Part shown: positions 35,983 through 49,270 of the stretch, piece after piece | How positions within the stretch are numbered: the first letter of the stretch is position 1 | Layout of the letters: every line of letters starts with the position of its first letter | NCBI GenBank assembly: GCA_034769895.1 | Contig: CM068372.1 | Location: 242,196,343-242,260,342, forward strand | DNA length: 64,000 nt | Source of the DNA: Magicicada septendecula | Taxonomy: Eukaryota > Arthropoda > Insecta > Hemiptera > Cicadidae | Direction: 5' to 3' | Program-made: the position numbers and the translations under genes | The notes under the pieces: model-generated | What the model saw: the letters and a program-made list of their open reading frames with translations, nothing else | Databases searched by the model: none | What the model was told of the DNA's origin: nothing

Positions 35983-36144
35983 ATCTACAGACAGACACAC
36001 AGACAGACAGACACACACACAGACTCTTTTCGGAAAATGACTTTTTTTCATGTTTTGAGTGTAGTAGAATCAGAATCTGCGATAATCTCGAACACGATTT
36101 TTTTTGCCATCACCATACTTCCATTCCTTAAGGAATATGGAAGT
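35983..36144 (+). repeat. R block 8 (second of a tandem pair)
   Basis: Starts ATCTACAGACAG; has CTCTTTTCGGAAAATGAC and GCGATAATC variants that separate it from R7. Confidence 0.9.
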
Positions 36145-36634
36145 AAAAATTACCCTTGATAAAAAAAAACCGATGCAGGTAAACTACCCCTTTACCTCAA
36201 CCGATCTTCACCAAAAACAATAGGTCGTGAGTACTCTACAAATCAGAGCTGTATGCAAAACATTATTTGATTCTGTTTGAATTTGCGGCTGTTATCGTTT
36301 GCCATAGAAAATACCCTTGTTAAAAAAACGTTGCAGGTAAACTACCCCTTTCCCTCAACCGATCTTCACCAAAAACAATACGTCTTGAGAACTCTACAAT
36401 TTAGGGCTGTATGCAAATAATCTTTTGATTCTGTTTGAATTTGCGGCTGTTATCGTTTCCCACAGGCAATACCCTTGTTAAAACATAAAACGTTACAGGT
36501 AAACTACCCCTTTCCCTTAACCGATCTTCACCAAAAACAATAGGTCTTGAGAACTCTACAATTCAGGGCTGTATACGAAACATTATTTAATTCTGTTTGA
36601 ATTTGCGGCAGTTATCGTTTGCCATAGAAAAAAA
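36145..36634 (+). repeat. Monomer run M12
   Basis: Three monomers, in phase with the monomer interrupted by the R pair. Confidence 0.9.
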
Positions 36635-36784
36635 ATCTACACACAAACAGACAGACACACAGACACTTTTCGGAAAACGACTTTTTTTCATTTTTTGAGT
36701 GTAGTACAAACAGAATCTGCAATAATCTCGAACATGATTTTTTTTGCCATCACCATACTTCCATTCCTTAAGGAATATAGAAAT
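36635..36784 (+). repeat. R block 9 (short microsatellite)
   Basis: Short AC/ACAG tract and TTTTTTGAGTGTAGTACAAACAG variant; the end is AGAAAT instead of GGAAGT. Confidence 0.88.
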
Positions 36785-36787
36785 AAT

Positions 36788-37258
36788 ATCGGTATGGAGA
36801 ACCATACATGACTTCCATGTTCTAAGATTTATATTTAAAATCATATTCGAAATGAAATATTTCCATAGAAACTACGTCTTTCTACTTATTGCTTCAGCAT
36901 TAACCACAGTACTGTGAAAACTAACGTATACCACCTCACGTTTTCGCACTCGATTTTCACCGATGATGGCAGTCGATGGCACTGCCGAAAAGTTTGGTTT
37001 TGCAGAAAACATTGAACTACGGCTCAAGAGCCCGGGAAGCAATTTTAACAAAAAACTACTTCTTTGGTGCCGATAACGTAGTACACATATAAAAAATTCT
37101 CCCGCCACCTTCAACTATAATTTTTAATAATAGAAAATTACCCCCACCCCGTTCACATAACCTCTTCATTTATAGATATTTCATCTACTTTTCTACAGTG
37201 GATTACTATGAGCTTCTTATCAGGATACTTTATTTATAAAAATTAAGTACTTTACTCT
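36788..37258 (+). repeat. L block 7 (long form)
   Basis: Full long L: hairpin, ACTTCCATGTTC, then the part with CCACAGTACTGTG and AGAGCCCGGGAAGC, then the AT-rich tail. The CAGTACTGTGGT palindrome is partly lost (GTGAAAAC). It shows the empty TA site of the pogo-like insertion (AATTAAG|TA|CTTTACTC). Confidence 0.9.
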
Positions 37259-39199
37259 TGTTAAATCATAAAATGTTTCAGGTAAACTAACCCTTTCTCT
37301 TAACCGATCTTCTCCAAAATCAACAGACCTTCCGTCCTCTACAATTCAGGGAAGCATGCAAAAAAAATATTTGATTCTGTCTGAATGTGCGGCACTTATC
37401 GTTCGTCATGGAAACATTTCTCTTGTTACAACGTAAAATGTTGCAGGTAAACTACCCCTTTCCCTTAACTGATCTTCACCAAAATCAATAGACCTTGAGC
37501 TCTCTGCAACTCAGGAAAGAGTGCAAAAAATTATTTGATTCTCATTGAATTTTCGGCAGTTATCGTTCGTCATAAAAAAATTACCCTTTTTAAAACATAA
37601 AACGTTGCTGATAAACTACCCCTTCCCTTAACCGATCTTCAACAAAATCAACAGACCTTCAGTTCTCTTTAGTTCAAAAAGGTATGCAAAAACCTAGTTG
37701 ATTCTGTTTGAATTTACGGCAGTTATCGTTTGTCATATAAAAAATTACCCTTGTTAAAACATAAAATGTTGCTGGTAAACTACCCCTTTCCCTTAACCGA
37801 TCTTCACCAACACCAATAGGTATTGAGAACTCTACAATACAAAGCTGTATGCAAAACATCATTTGATTCTGTTTGAATTTGCGGCTGTTATCGTTTACTA
37901 TGGAAAAAATTACCTTTGAAAAAAAAACCGTTGCTGGTAAACTACCCCTTTCCCTTAACCGATCTTCACCAAAAACGACAGGTCTTGGGTACTCTACAAT
38001 TCAGGCTTGTATGCAAACAATTATTTGATTTTGTTTGAATTTGCGGCTCTTATCGTTTGCCATAGAAAACACCCTTGATAAAACATAAAACGTTGCAGGT
38101 AAACTACCCCTTTCCCTTAACCGATCTTCACCAAAAACAGTAGGTCTTTAGTACTCAACAAAACAGGGCAGTATGCAAAAACGTATTTGATTCTGTTTGA
38201 ATTTGCGGCTCTTATCGTTTGCCATAGATAATACCCTTTTAAAACATAAAACGTTGCAGGTAAACTACCCCTTTCCCTTAACCGATCTTCACCAAAAACG
38301 ATAGGTCTTGAGAACTCTACAATTCAGGATTTTATGTAAAATATTATATGATTTTGTTTGAATTTGCGGCTGTTATCGTTTGCCATACAAATTACCCTTG
38401 ATAAAACAAAAAACGTGGCAGGTAAACTACTCCTTTCCCTCAAACGATCTTCACCAAAAACAATAGGTCTTTAGTACTCAAGAAATCAGGGCTGTATGCA
38501 AAATCTAACTGATTCTGTTTGAATTTGCGGCTCTTATCGTTTGCCATAGAAAATACCCTTTTAAAACATAAAACGTTGATGGTAAACTACCCCTTTTCCT
38601 TAACCGATCTTCGCCAAAATCGAAAGTCCTTGAGACCTCTACAATTCAGGGACGTATGCAAAAAATTATTTGATTCTGTTTGAATTTGCGGCAGTTATCG
38701 TTTGCCATAGAAAATACGCTTGATAAAAAAACGTTGCAGGTAAACTACCCCTTCCCCTTAACCGATCTTCACCAAAAACAATAGGTCTTGAGTACTCTAC
38801 AAATCAGGGCTGTATGCAAAACATTATTTGATTCTGTTTGAATTTGCGGCTGTTATCGTTTGCCATAGGAAATACCCTTGTTAAAAAAACGTTGCAGGTA
38901 AACTACCCCTTTCCCTCAACCGATCTTCACCAAAAACAATAGGTCTTGAGAACTCTACAATTCAGGGCTGTATACGAAACATTATTTAATTCTGTTTGAA
39001 TTTGCGGCTGTTATCGTTAGCCAAAAAAAAAAAATTTCCCTTGATAAAAAAAAACCGTTGCAGGTAAACTACCCCTTTCCCTCAACCGATCTTCACCAAA
39101 AACAACAGGTCGCGAGTACTCTACAAATCAGTGCTGTATGCAAAAAATTATTTGATTCTGTTTTAATTTGCGGCAGTTATCGTTTACCATAGAAAAAAA
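37259..39199 (+). repeat. Monomer run M13
   Basis: About 12 monomers of varied types in a fixed order that recurs at 45834 and 51504, where one more monomer is present. Confidence 0.9.
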
Positions 39200-39372
39200 A
39201 TCTACAGACAGACAGACACACAGACACAAGACAGACAGACACACACACAGACACTTTTCGGAAAATGACTTTTTTTCATGTTTTGAGTGTAGTAGAATCA
39301 GAATCTGCGATAATCTCGAACACGATTTTTTTTGCCATCATCATACTTCCATTCCTTAAGGAATATGGAAGT
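39200..39372 (+). repeat. R block 10
   Basis: Microsatellite interrupted by ACACAAGACAG; CCATCATCATAC variant before the end palindrome. Confidence 0.9.
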
Positions 39373-39377
39373 AAAAA

Positions 39378-39671
39378 ATCGGTATGGAGAACCATACATG
39401 ACTTCCATATTCTAAGATTTATATTTAAAATCATTTTCAGCCAAACAGCCAGGGAAGGAATTTTAACAAAAAAATACTTCTTTCTTGCCAATAACGTAGT
39501 ACACATATAAAAAATATTATCCCCTCCCCCATCAACTATAATTTTGATTTATAGAAAATTACCCCCAGCCCGTTCAACTAGCCTCTTCATTTATAGATAT
39601 TTCATCTACGTTTCTACAGTGGATTATTAAGATCTTATCAGGATACTTTATCAAAATTAAGTACTTTACTC
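39378..39671 (+). repeat. L block 8 (medium form)
   Basis: Same structure as L2; precedes a single monomer and a C block. Confidence 0.88.
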
Positions 39672-39853
39672 ATGTTACAACAAAAAATGTTTCAGGTAAA
39701 CTGCCCTTTCCCCGTAACCGATCTTCACCAAAATCAACAGACATTGAGTTCTCTATAGCTCAGGCACATACGTAAAAAATTATTTGATTCTGTTTGAATT
39801 TACGGCAGTTATGGGTCGTCATATAAAAAATTACCCATGTTAAAACATAAAAC
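39672..39853 (+). repeat. Monomer run M14
   Basis: Single monomer before C block 3; it has ATGGGTCGTC in place of ATGGTTCGTC. Confidence 0.88.
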
Positions 39854-40531
39854 ATGAGATTTATAAAACATATCTAAGATTTATATTTAAAATCATTTTT
39901 GAAATAAAATATTTTCATAGAACCTACTAACGCTGGGGAAATCTGAGGAGCCAATCAGAGTTGGGCCTACCTGTCACTCTGCTGAATTTGGTGGAAAGCC
40001 CTGTCACTGTCGTCAAAGTATCAGCCTTGACAGGGTCCTCTTTTTCTGCAAAATGGGAGAGGAGGCTTGAGATGGAGTGAGTGACATGGTCCCCACCTCA
40101 ATGAAGAACCCATTGTTTTATAAAAATATATTTAAATTTTGAAAACTGAAAATTCTTTTCTTGTTGTAAATATTTATATTTTATAATCAAAATGACTTTA
40201 TCAAAAAACAAACATTATTTTTTTATAATAAGTACTTACATATGTTTCTTAATATGCTTACTTTTTCTTCAATGTTGATGATCATTTCCAAACATTCTGA
40301 CAAAATTGTATCTACAGAACAGTTAACATTCCCCAGGTTTCCATTTCTGCTAATTTCTCATTACACCTTCCACTGACGTATTATTAACCATTTCATAAAC
40401 TATCGTATAATCTTTTCAGATTTTGTGGTACAAAATCTGAAATTTTCAGATTGCCTGGCAACAAAATTATTTTATTTTCAACAATTACCATTGTTTGAAA
40501 AAGTTTAAATGAATTTTCAAGTACTTTACTC
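39854..40531 (+). repeat. C block 3
   Basis: Third exon-bearing segment, close to copy 2. Confidence 0.88.
39971..40045 (-). other. Exon-like captured fragment, copy 3
   Basis: Same 75 bases with intact acceptor and donor. Confidence 0.5.
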
Positions 40532-41327
40532 TTGTTAAAACGTAAAAGGTTGCAGGTAAACTACCCCTTCCCCGTAACTGATCTTCACCAAAATCTAAAG
40601 GCCTTGAGTCCTCTACAATTCACTGGCGTATGCAAAAAATTATTTGTTTCTGTTTGAATTTGCGGCAGTTATCGTTTCCCATAGAAAATACGCTTGATAA
40701 AAAACGTTGCAGGTAAACTACCCCTTCCCCTCAACCGATCTTCACCAAAAACAATAGGTCTTGAGTACTCTACAAATCAGGGCTGTATGCAGAAAATTAT
40801 TTGATTCTGTTTGAATTTGCGGCTGTTATCGTTTGCCATAGAAAATACCCTTGTTAAAAAAACGTTGTAGGTAAACTACCCCTTTCCCTTAACCGATCTT
40901 CACCAAAAACAATAGGTCTTGAGAACTCTACAATTTAGGGCTGTATGCAAATAATCTTTTGATTCTGTTTGAATTTGCGGCTGTTATCGTTTGCCATAGG
41001 AAATACCCTTGTTAAAACATAAAACGTTACAGGTAAACTACCCCTTTCCCTTAACCGATCTTCACGAAAAACAATAGGTCTTGAGTACTCTACAAATCAG
41101 GGCTGTATGCAGAAAATTATTTGATTCTGTTTGAATTTGCGGCTGTTATCGTTTGCCATAGAAAATACCCTTGTTAAAAAAAACGTTAAAGGTAAACTAC
41201 CCCTTTCCCTTAACCGATGTTCACCAAAATCAACAGATCTTGAGAACTCTACAATTCAGGGCTGTATGCGAAACATTATTTGATTCTGTTTGAATTTGCG
41301 GCAGTTATCGTTTGCCATGGAAAAAAA
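40532..41327 (+). repeat. Monomer run M15
   Basis: About five monomers after C block 3. Confidence 0.9.
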
Positions 41328-41485
41328 ATCTACAGACAGACAGACAGACAGACACACACACAGACACTTTTCGGAAAACGACTTTTTTTCATGTTTTGAG
41401 TGTAGTAGAATCAGAATCTGCAATAATCTCGAACACGATTTTTTTTGCCATCACCATACTTCCATTCCTTAAGGAATATGGAAGT
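41328..41485 (+). repeat. R block 11
   Basis: Preceded by GCCATGGAAAA; regular ACAG tract. Continues into monomer sequence in phase. Confidence 0.9.
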
Positions 41486-41974
41486 AAAATTACCCTTGAT
41501 AAAAAAAAACCGATGCAGGTAAACTACCCCTTTACCTCAACCGATCTTCACCAAAAACAATAGGTCGTGAGTACTTTACAAATCAGAGCTGTATGCAAAA
41601 CATTATTTGATTCTGTTTGAATTTGCGGCTGTTATCGTTTGCCATAGAAAATACCCTTGTTAAAAAAACGTTGCAGGTAAACTACCCCTTTCCCTCAACC
41701 GATCTTCACCAAAAACAATACGTCTTGAGAACTCTACAATTTAGGGCTGTATGCAAATAATCTTTTGATTCTGTTTGAATTTGCGGCTGTTATCGTTTCC
41801 CACAGGCAATACCCTTGTTAAAACATAAAACGTTACAGGTAAACTACCCCTTTCCCTTAACCGATCTTCACCAAAAACAATAGGTCTTGAGAACTCTACA
41901 ATTCAGGGCTGTATACGAAACATTATTTAATTCTGTTTGAATTTGCGGCAGTTATCGTTTGCCATAGAAAAAAA
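41486..41974 (+). repeat. Monomer run M16
   Basis: Three monomers, copy of M12. Confidence 0.9.
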
Positions 41975-42124
41975 ATCTACACACAGACAGACAGACACAC
42001 AGACACTTTTCGGAAAACGACTTTTTTTCATTTTTTGAGTGTAGTACAAACAGAATCTGCAATAATCTCGAACATGATTTTTTTTGCCATCACCATACTT
42101 CCATTCCTTAAGGAATATGGAAAT
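41975..42124 (+). repeat. R block 12 (short microsatellite)
   Basis: As R9, but ending TATGGAAAT. Confidence 0.88.
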
Positions 42125-42127
42125 AAT

Positions 42128-42598
42128 ATCGGTATGGAGAACCATACATGACTTCCATGTTCTAAGATTTATATTCAAAATCATATTCGAAATGAAATAT
42201 TTCCATAGAAACTACGTCTTTCTACTTATTGCTTCAGCATTAACCACAGTACTGTGAAAACTAACGTATACCATCTCACGTTTTCGCACTCGATTTTCAC
42301 CGATGATGGCAGTCGATGGCACTGCCGAAAAGTTTGGTTTTGCAGAAAACATTGAACTACGGCTCAAGAGCCCGGGAAGCAATTTTAACAAAAAACTACT
42401 TCTTTGGTGCCGATAACGTAGTACACATATAAAAAATTCTCACCTCCACCTTCAACTATAATTTTTAATAATAGAAAATTACCCCCACCCCGTTCACATA
42501 ACCTCTTCATTTATAGATATTTCATCTACTTTTCTACAGTGGATTACTATGAGCTTCTTATCAGGATACTTTATTTATAAAAATTAAGTACTTTACTC
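42128..42598 (+). repeat. L block 9 (long form)
   Basis: Near-identical to L7. Confidence 0.9.
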
Positions 42599-44377
42599 TT
42601 GTTTAATCATAAAATGTTTCAGGTAAACTACCCCTTTCTCTTAACCGATCTTCTCCAAAATCAACAGACCTTCCGTCCTCTACAATTCAGGGAAGCATGC
42701 AAAAAAAATATTTGATTCTGTCTGAATGTGCGGCACTTATCGTTCGTCATGGAAACATTTCTCTTGTTACAACGTAAAATGTTGCAGGTAAACTACCCCT
42801 TTCCCTTAACTGATCTTCACCAAAATCAATAGACCTTGAGCTCTCTGCAACTCAGGAAAGAGTGCAAAAAATTATTTGATTCTCATTGAATTTTCGGCAG
42901 TTATCGTTCGTCATAAAAAAATTACCCTTTTTAAAACATAAAACGTTGCTGATAAACTACCCCTTCCCTTAACCGATCTTCAACAAAATCAACAGACCTT
43001 CAGTTCTCTTTAGTTCAAAAAAGGTATGCAAAAACCTAGTTGATTCTGTTTGAATTTACGGCAGTTATCGTTCGTCATATAAAAAATTACCCTTGTTAAA
43101 ACATAAAATGTTGCTGGTAAACTACCCCTTTCCCTTAACCGATCTTCACCAACACCAATAGGTATTGAGAACTCTACAATACAAAGCTGTATGCAAAACA
43201 TCATTTGATTCTGTTTGAATTTGCGGCTGTTATCGTTTACTATGGAAAAAATTACCCTTGAAAAAAAAACCGTTGCTGGTAAACTACCCCTTTCCCTTAA
43301 CCGATCTTCACCAAAAACGACAGGTCTTGGGTACTCTACAATTCAGGGACGTATGCAAAAAATTATTTGATTCTGTTTGAATTTGCGGCAGTTATCGTTT
43401 GCCATAGAAAATACGCTTGATAAAAAAACGTTGCAGGTAAACTACCCCTTCCCCTTAACCGATCTCCACCAAAAACAATAGTTCTTGAGTACTCTACAAG
43501 TCAGGGCTGTATGCAAAACATTATTTGATTCTGTTTGAATTTGCGGCTGTTATCGTTTGCCATAGAAAATACCCTTGTTAAAAAAACGTTGCAGGTAAAC
43601 TACCCCTTTCCCTCAACCGATCTTCACCAAAAACAATAGGTCTTGAGAACTCTACAATTTAGGGCTGTATGCAAATAATCTTTTGATTCTGTTTGAATTT
43701 GCGGCTGTTATCGTTTGCCATAGGAAATACCATTGTTAAAACATAAAACGTTACAGGTAAACTACCCCTTCCCTTAACCGATCTTCACCAAAAACAAAAA
43801 GTCTTGAGTACTCTACAAATCAGGGCTGTATGCAAAACATTATTTGATTCTGTTTGAATTTGCGGCTGTTATCGTTTGCCATAGAAAATACCCTTGTTAA
43901 AAAAACGTTGCTGGTAAACTACCCTTTTCCCTCAACCGAACTTCACCAAAAACAATAGGTCTTGAGAACTCTACAATTTAGGGCTGTATGCAAATAATCT
44001 TTTGATTCTGTTTCAATTTGCGGCTGTTATCGTTTGCCATAAGAAATACCCTTGTTAAAACATAAAACGTTACAGGTAAACTACCCCTTTCCCTTAACCG
44101 ATCTTCACCAAAATCAACAGATCTTGAGAACTATACAATTCAGGGCTGTATGCGAAACATTATTTGATTCTGTTTGAATTTGCGGCTGTTATCGTTTGCC
44201 AAACAATCAAAATTACCCTTGCTAAAAAAAAACCGTTGCAGGTAAACTACCCCTTTCCCTCAAACGATCTTCACCAAAAACAATAGGTCGCGAGTACTCT
44301 GCAAATCAGGGCTGCATGCAAAAAATTATTTGATTCTATTTGAATTTGCGGCAGTTATCGTTTGCCATAGAAAAAAA
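42599..44377 (+). repeat. Monomer run M17
   Basis: About 11 monomers. It starts as M13 but near 43340 switches to the order seen at 34.8-35.8 kb, a recombination junction inside the array. Confidence 0.9.
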
Positions 44378-44554
44378 ATCTACAGAAGACAGACAGACAG
44401 ACAGACACACAGACAGACAGACACACACACAGACACTTTTCGGAAAACGACTTTTTTTCATGTTTTGAGTGTAGTAGAATCAGAATCTGCAATAATCTCG
44501 AACACGATTTTTTTTGCCATCACCATACTTCCATTCCTTAAGGAATATGGAAGT
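44378..44554 (+). repeat. R block 13 (first of a tandem pair)
   Basis: Copy of R7. Confidence 0.9.
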
Positions 44555-44558
44555 AAAA

Positions 44559-44720
44559 ATCTACAGACAGACACACAGACAGACAGACACACACACAGAC
44601 TCTTTTCGGAAAATGACTTTTTTTCATGTTTTGAGTGTAGTAGAATCAGAATCTGCGATAATCTCGAACACGATTTTTTTTGCCATCACCATACTTCCAT
44701 TCCTTAAGGAATATGGAAGT
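44559..44720 (+). repeat. R block 14 (second of a tandem pair)
   Basis: Copy of R8. Start of the 5,670-bp duplication unit. Confidence 0.9.
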
Positions 44721-45210
44721 AAAAATTACCCTTGATAAAAAAAAACCGATGCAGGTAAACTACCCCTTTACCTCAACCGATCTTCACCAAAAACAATAGG
44801 TCGTGAGTACTCTACAAATCAGAGCTGTATGCAAAACATTATTTGATTCTGTTTGAATTTGCGGCTGTTATCGTTTGCCATAGAAAATACCCTTGTTAAA
44901 AAAACGTTGCAGGTAAACTACCCTTTTCCCTCAACCGATCTTCACCAAAAACAATACGTCTTGAGAACTCTACAATTTAGGGCTGTATGCAAATAATCTT
45001 TTGATTCTGTTTGAATTTGCGGCTGTTATCGTTTCCCACAGGCAATACCCTTGTTAAAACATAAAACGTTACAGGTAAACTACCCCTTTCCCTTAACCGA
45101 TCTTCACCAAAAACAATAGGTCTTGAGAACTCTACAATTCAGGGCTGTATACGAAACATTATTTAATTCTGTTTGAATTTGCGGCAGTTATCGTTTGCCA
45201 TAGAAAAAAA
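44721..45210 (+). repeat. Monomer run M18
   Basis: Three monomers, copy of M12. Confidence 0.9.
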
Positions 45211-45360
45211 ATCTACACACAAACAGACAGACACACAGACACTTTTCGGAAAACGACTTTTTTTCATTTTTTGAGTGTAGTACAAACAGAATCTGCAATA
45301 ATCTCGAACATGATTTTTTTTGCCATCACCATACTTCCATTCCTTAAGGAATATAGAAAT
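45211..45360 (+). repeat. R block 15 (short microsatellite)
   Basis: Copy of R9, including the AGAAAT end. Confidence 0.88.
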
Positions 45361-45363
45361 AAT

Positions 45364-45833
45364 ATCGGTATGGAGAACCATACATGACTTCCATGTTCTA
45401 AGATTTATATTTAAAATCATATTCGAAATGAAATATTTCCATAGAAACTACGTCTTTCTACTTATTGCTTCAGCATTAACCACAGTACTGTGAAAACTAA
45501 CGTATACCACCTCACGTTTTCGCACTCGATTTTCACCGATGATGGCAGTCGATGGCACTGCCGAAAAGTTTGGTTTTGCAGAAAACATTGAACTACGGCT
45601 CAAGAGCCCGGGAAGCAATTTTAACAAAAAACTACTTCTTTGGTGCCGATAACGTAGTACACATATAAAAAATTCTCCCGCCACCTTCAACTATAATTTT
45701 TAATAATAGAAAATTACCCCCACCCCGTTCACATAACCTCTTCATTTATAGATATTTCATCTACTTTTCTACAGTGGATTACTATGAGCTTCTTATCAGG
45801 ATACTTTATTTATAAAAATTAAGTACTTTACTC
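45364..45833 (+). repeat. L block 10 (long form)
   Basis: Appears identical by eye to L12, 5,670 bp downstream. Confidence 0.9.
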
Positions 45834-47938
45834 TTGTTAAATCATAAAATGTTTCAGGTAAACTAACCCTTTCTCTTAACCGATCTTCTCCAAAATCAAC
45901 AGACCTTCCGTCCTCTACAATTCAGGGAAGCATGCAAAAAAAATATTTGATTCTGTCTGAATGTGCGGCACTTATCGTTCGTCATGGAAACATTTCTCTT
46001 GTTACAACGTAAAATGTTGCAGGTAAACTACCCCTTTCCCTTAACTGATCTTCACCAAAATCAATAGACCTTGAGCTCTCTGCAACTCAGGAAAGAGTGC
46101 AAAAAATTATTTGATTCTCATTGAATTTTCGGCAGTTATCGTTCGTCATAAAAAAATTACCCTTTTTAAAACATAAAACGTTGCTGATAAACTACCCCTT
46201 CCCTTAACCGATCTTCAACAAAATCAACAGACCTTCAGTTCTCTTTAGTTCAAAAAGGTATGCAAAAACCTAGTTGATTCTGTTTGAATTTACGGCAGTT
46301 ATCGTTTGTCATATAAAAAATTACCCTTGTTAAAACATAAAATGTTGCTGGTAAACTACCCCTTTCCCTTAACCGATCTTCACCAACACCAATAGGTATT
46401 GAGAACTCTACAATACAAAGCTGTATGCAAAACATCATTTGATTCTGTTTGAATTTGCGGCTGTTATCGTTTACTATGGAAAAAATTACCTTTGAAAAAA
46501 AAACCGTTGCTGGTAAACTACCCCTTTCCCTTAACCGATCTTCACCAAAAACGACAGGTCTTGGGTACTCTACAATTCAGGCTTGTATGCAAACAATTAT
46601 TTGATTTTGTTTGAATTTGCGGCTCTTATCGTTTGCCATAGAAAACACCCTTGATAAAACATAAAACGTTGCTGGTAAACTACCCTATTCCATTAATCGA
46701 TCTTCACCAATAACAATAGGTCTTGAGAACTCTACAATTCAGGGCTGTATGCAAAACATTAGTTGATTCTCTTTGAACTTACGGCAGTTATCGTTCGTCA
46801 CAGAAAAAATACCCATGTTAAAACATAAAACGTTGCAGGTAAACTACCCCTTTCCCTTAACCGATCTTCACCAAAAACAGTAGGTCTTTAGTACTCAACA
46901 AAACAGGGCAGTATGCAAAAACGTATTTGATTCTGTTTGAATTTGCGGCTCTTATCGTTTGCCATAGATAATACCCTTTTAAAACATAAAACGTTGCAGG
47001 TAAACTACCCCTTTCCCTTAACCGATCTTCACCAAAAACGATAGGTCTTGAGAACTCTACAATTCAGGATTTTATGTAAAATATTATATGATTTTGTTTG
47101 AATTTGCGGCTGTTATCGTTTGCCATACAAATTACCCTTGATAAAACAAAAAACGTGGCAGGTAAACTACTCCTTTCCCTCAAACGATCTTCACCAAAAA
47201 CAATAGGTCTTTAGTACTCAAGAAATCAGGGCTGTATGCAAAATCTAACTGATTCTGTTTGAATTTGCGGCTCTTATCGTTTGCCATAGAAAATACCCTT
47301 TTAAAACATAAAACGTTGATGGTAAACTACCCCTTTTCCTTAACCGATCTTCGCCAAAATCGAAAGTCCTTGAGACCTCTACAATTCAGGGACGTATGCA
47401 AAAAATTATTTGATTCTGTTTGAATTTGCGGCAGTTATCGTTTGCCATAGAAAATACGCTTGATAAAAAAACGTTGCAGGTAAACTACCCCTTCCCCTTA
47501 ACCGATCTTCACCAAAAACAATAGGTCTTGAGTACTCTACAAATCAGGGCTGTATGCAAAACATTATTTGATTCTGTTTGAATTTGCGGCTGTTATCGTT
47601 TGCCATAGGAAATACCCTTGTTAAAAAAACGTTGCAGGTAAACTACCCCTTTCCCTCAACCGATCTTCACCAAAAACAATAGGTCTTGAGAACTCTACAA
47701 TTCAGGGCTGTATACGAAACATTATTTAATTCTGTTTGAATTTGCGGCTGTTATCGTTAGCCAAAAAAAAAAAATTTCCCTTGATAAAAAAAACCGTTGC
47801 AGGTAAACTACCCCTTTCCCTCAACCGATCTTCACCAAAAACAACAGGTCGCGAGTACTCTACAAATCAGTGCTGTATGCAAAAAATTATTTGATTCTGT
47901 TTTAATTTGCGGCAGTTATCGTTTACCATAGAAAAAAA
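45834..47938 (+). repeat. Monomer run M19
   Basis: About 13 monomers. Compared with M13 it has one extra monomer near 46650-46815, accounting for the 163-bp difference in spacing. Confidence 0.9.
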
Positions 47939-48111
47939 ATCTACAGACAGACAGACACACAGACACAAGACAGACAGACACACACACAGACACTTTTCGG
48001 AAAATGACTTTTTTTCATGTTTTGAGTGTAGTAGAATCAGAATCTGCGATAATCTCGAACACGATTTTTTTTGCCATCATCATACTTCCATTCCTTAAGG
48101 AATATGGAAGT
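47939..48111 (+). repeat. R block 16
   Basis: Copy of R10 with the ACACAAGACAG interruption. Confidence 0.9.
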
Positions 48112-48116
48112 AAAAA

Positions 48117-48410
48117 ATCGGTATGGAGAACCATACATGACTTCCATATTCTAAGATTTATATTTAAAATCATTTTCAGCCAAACAGCCAGGGAAGGAAT
48201 TTTAACAAAAAAATACTTCTTTCTTGCCAATAACGTAGTACACATATAAAAAATATTATCCCCTCCCCCATCAACTATAATTTTGATTTATAGAAAATTA
48301 CCCCCAGCCCGTTCAACTAGCCTCTTCATTTATAGATATTTCATCTACGTTTCTACAGTGGATTATTAAGATCTTATCAGGATACTTTATCAAAATTAAG
48401 TACTTTACTC
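48117..48410 (+). repeat. L block 11 (medium form)
   Basis: Copy of L8. Confidence 0.88.
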
Positions 48411-48592
48411 ATGTTACAACAAAAAATGTTTCAGGTAAACTGCCCTTTCCCCGTAACCGATCTTCACCAAAATCAACAGACATTGAGTTCTCTATAGCTC
48501 AGGCACATACGTAAAAAATTATTTGATTCTGTTTGAATTTACGGCAGTTATGGGTCGTCATATAAAAAATTACCCATGTTAAAACATAAAAC
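48411..48592 (+). repeat. Monomer run M20
   Basis: Single monomer before C block 4. Confidence 0.88.
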
Positions 48593-49270
48593 ATGAGATT
48601 TATAAAACATATCTAAGATTTATATTTAAAATCATTTTTGAAATAAAATATTTTCATAGAACCTACTAACGCTGGGGAAATCTGAGGAGCCAATCAGAGT
48701 TGGGCCTACCTGTCACTCTGCTGAATTTGGTGGAAAGCCCTGTCACTGTCGTCAAAGTATCAGCCTTGACAGGGTCCTCTTTTTCTGCAAAATGGGAGAG
48801 GAGGCTTGAGATGGAGTGAGTGACATGGTCCCCACCTCAATGAAGAACCCATTGTTTTATAAAAATATATTTAAATTTTGAAAACTGAAAATTCTTTTCT
48901 TGTTGTAAATATTTATATTTTATAATCAAAATGACTTTATCAAAAAACAAACATTATTTTTTTATAATAAGTACTTACATATGTTTCTTAATATGCTTAC
49001 TTTTTCTTCAATGTTGATGATCATTTCCAAACATTCTGACAAAATTGTATCTACAGAACAGTTAACATTCCCCAGGTTTCCATTTCTGCTAATTTCTCAT
49101 TACACCTTCCACTGACGTATTATTAACCATTTCATAAACTATCGTATAATCTTTTCAGATTTTGTGGTACAAAATCTGAAATTTTCAGATTGCCTGGCAA
49201 CAAAATTATTTTATTTTCAACAATTACCATTGTTTGAAAAAGTTTAAATGAATTTTCAAGTACTTTACTC
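48593..49270 (+). repeat. C block 4
   Basis: Fourth exon-bearing segment, apparently identical to copies 3 and 5. Confidence 0.88.
48710..48784 (-). other. Exon-like captured fragment, copy 4
   Basis: Same 75 bases with intact acceptor and donor. Confidence 0.5.
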
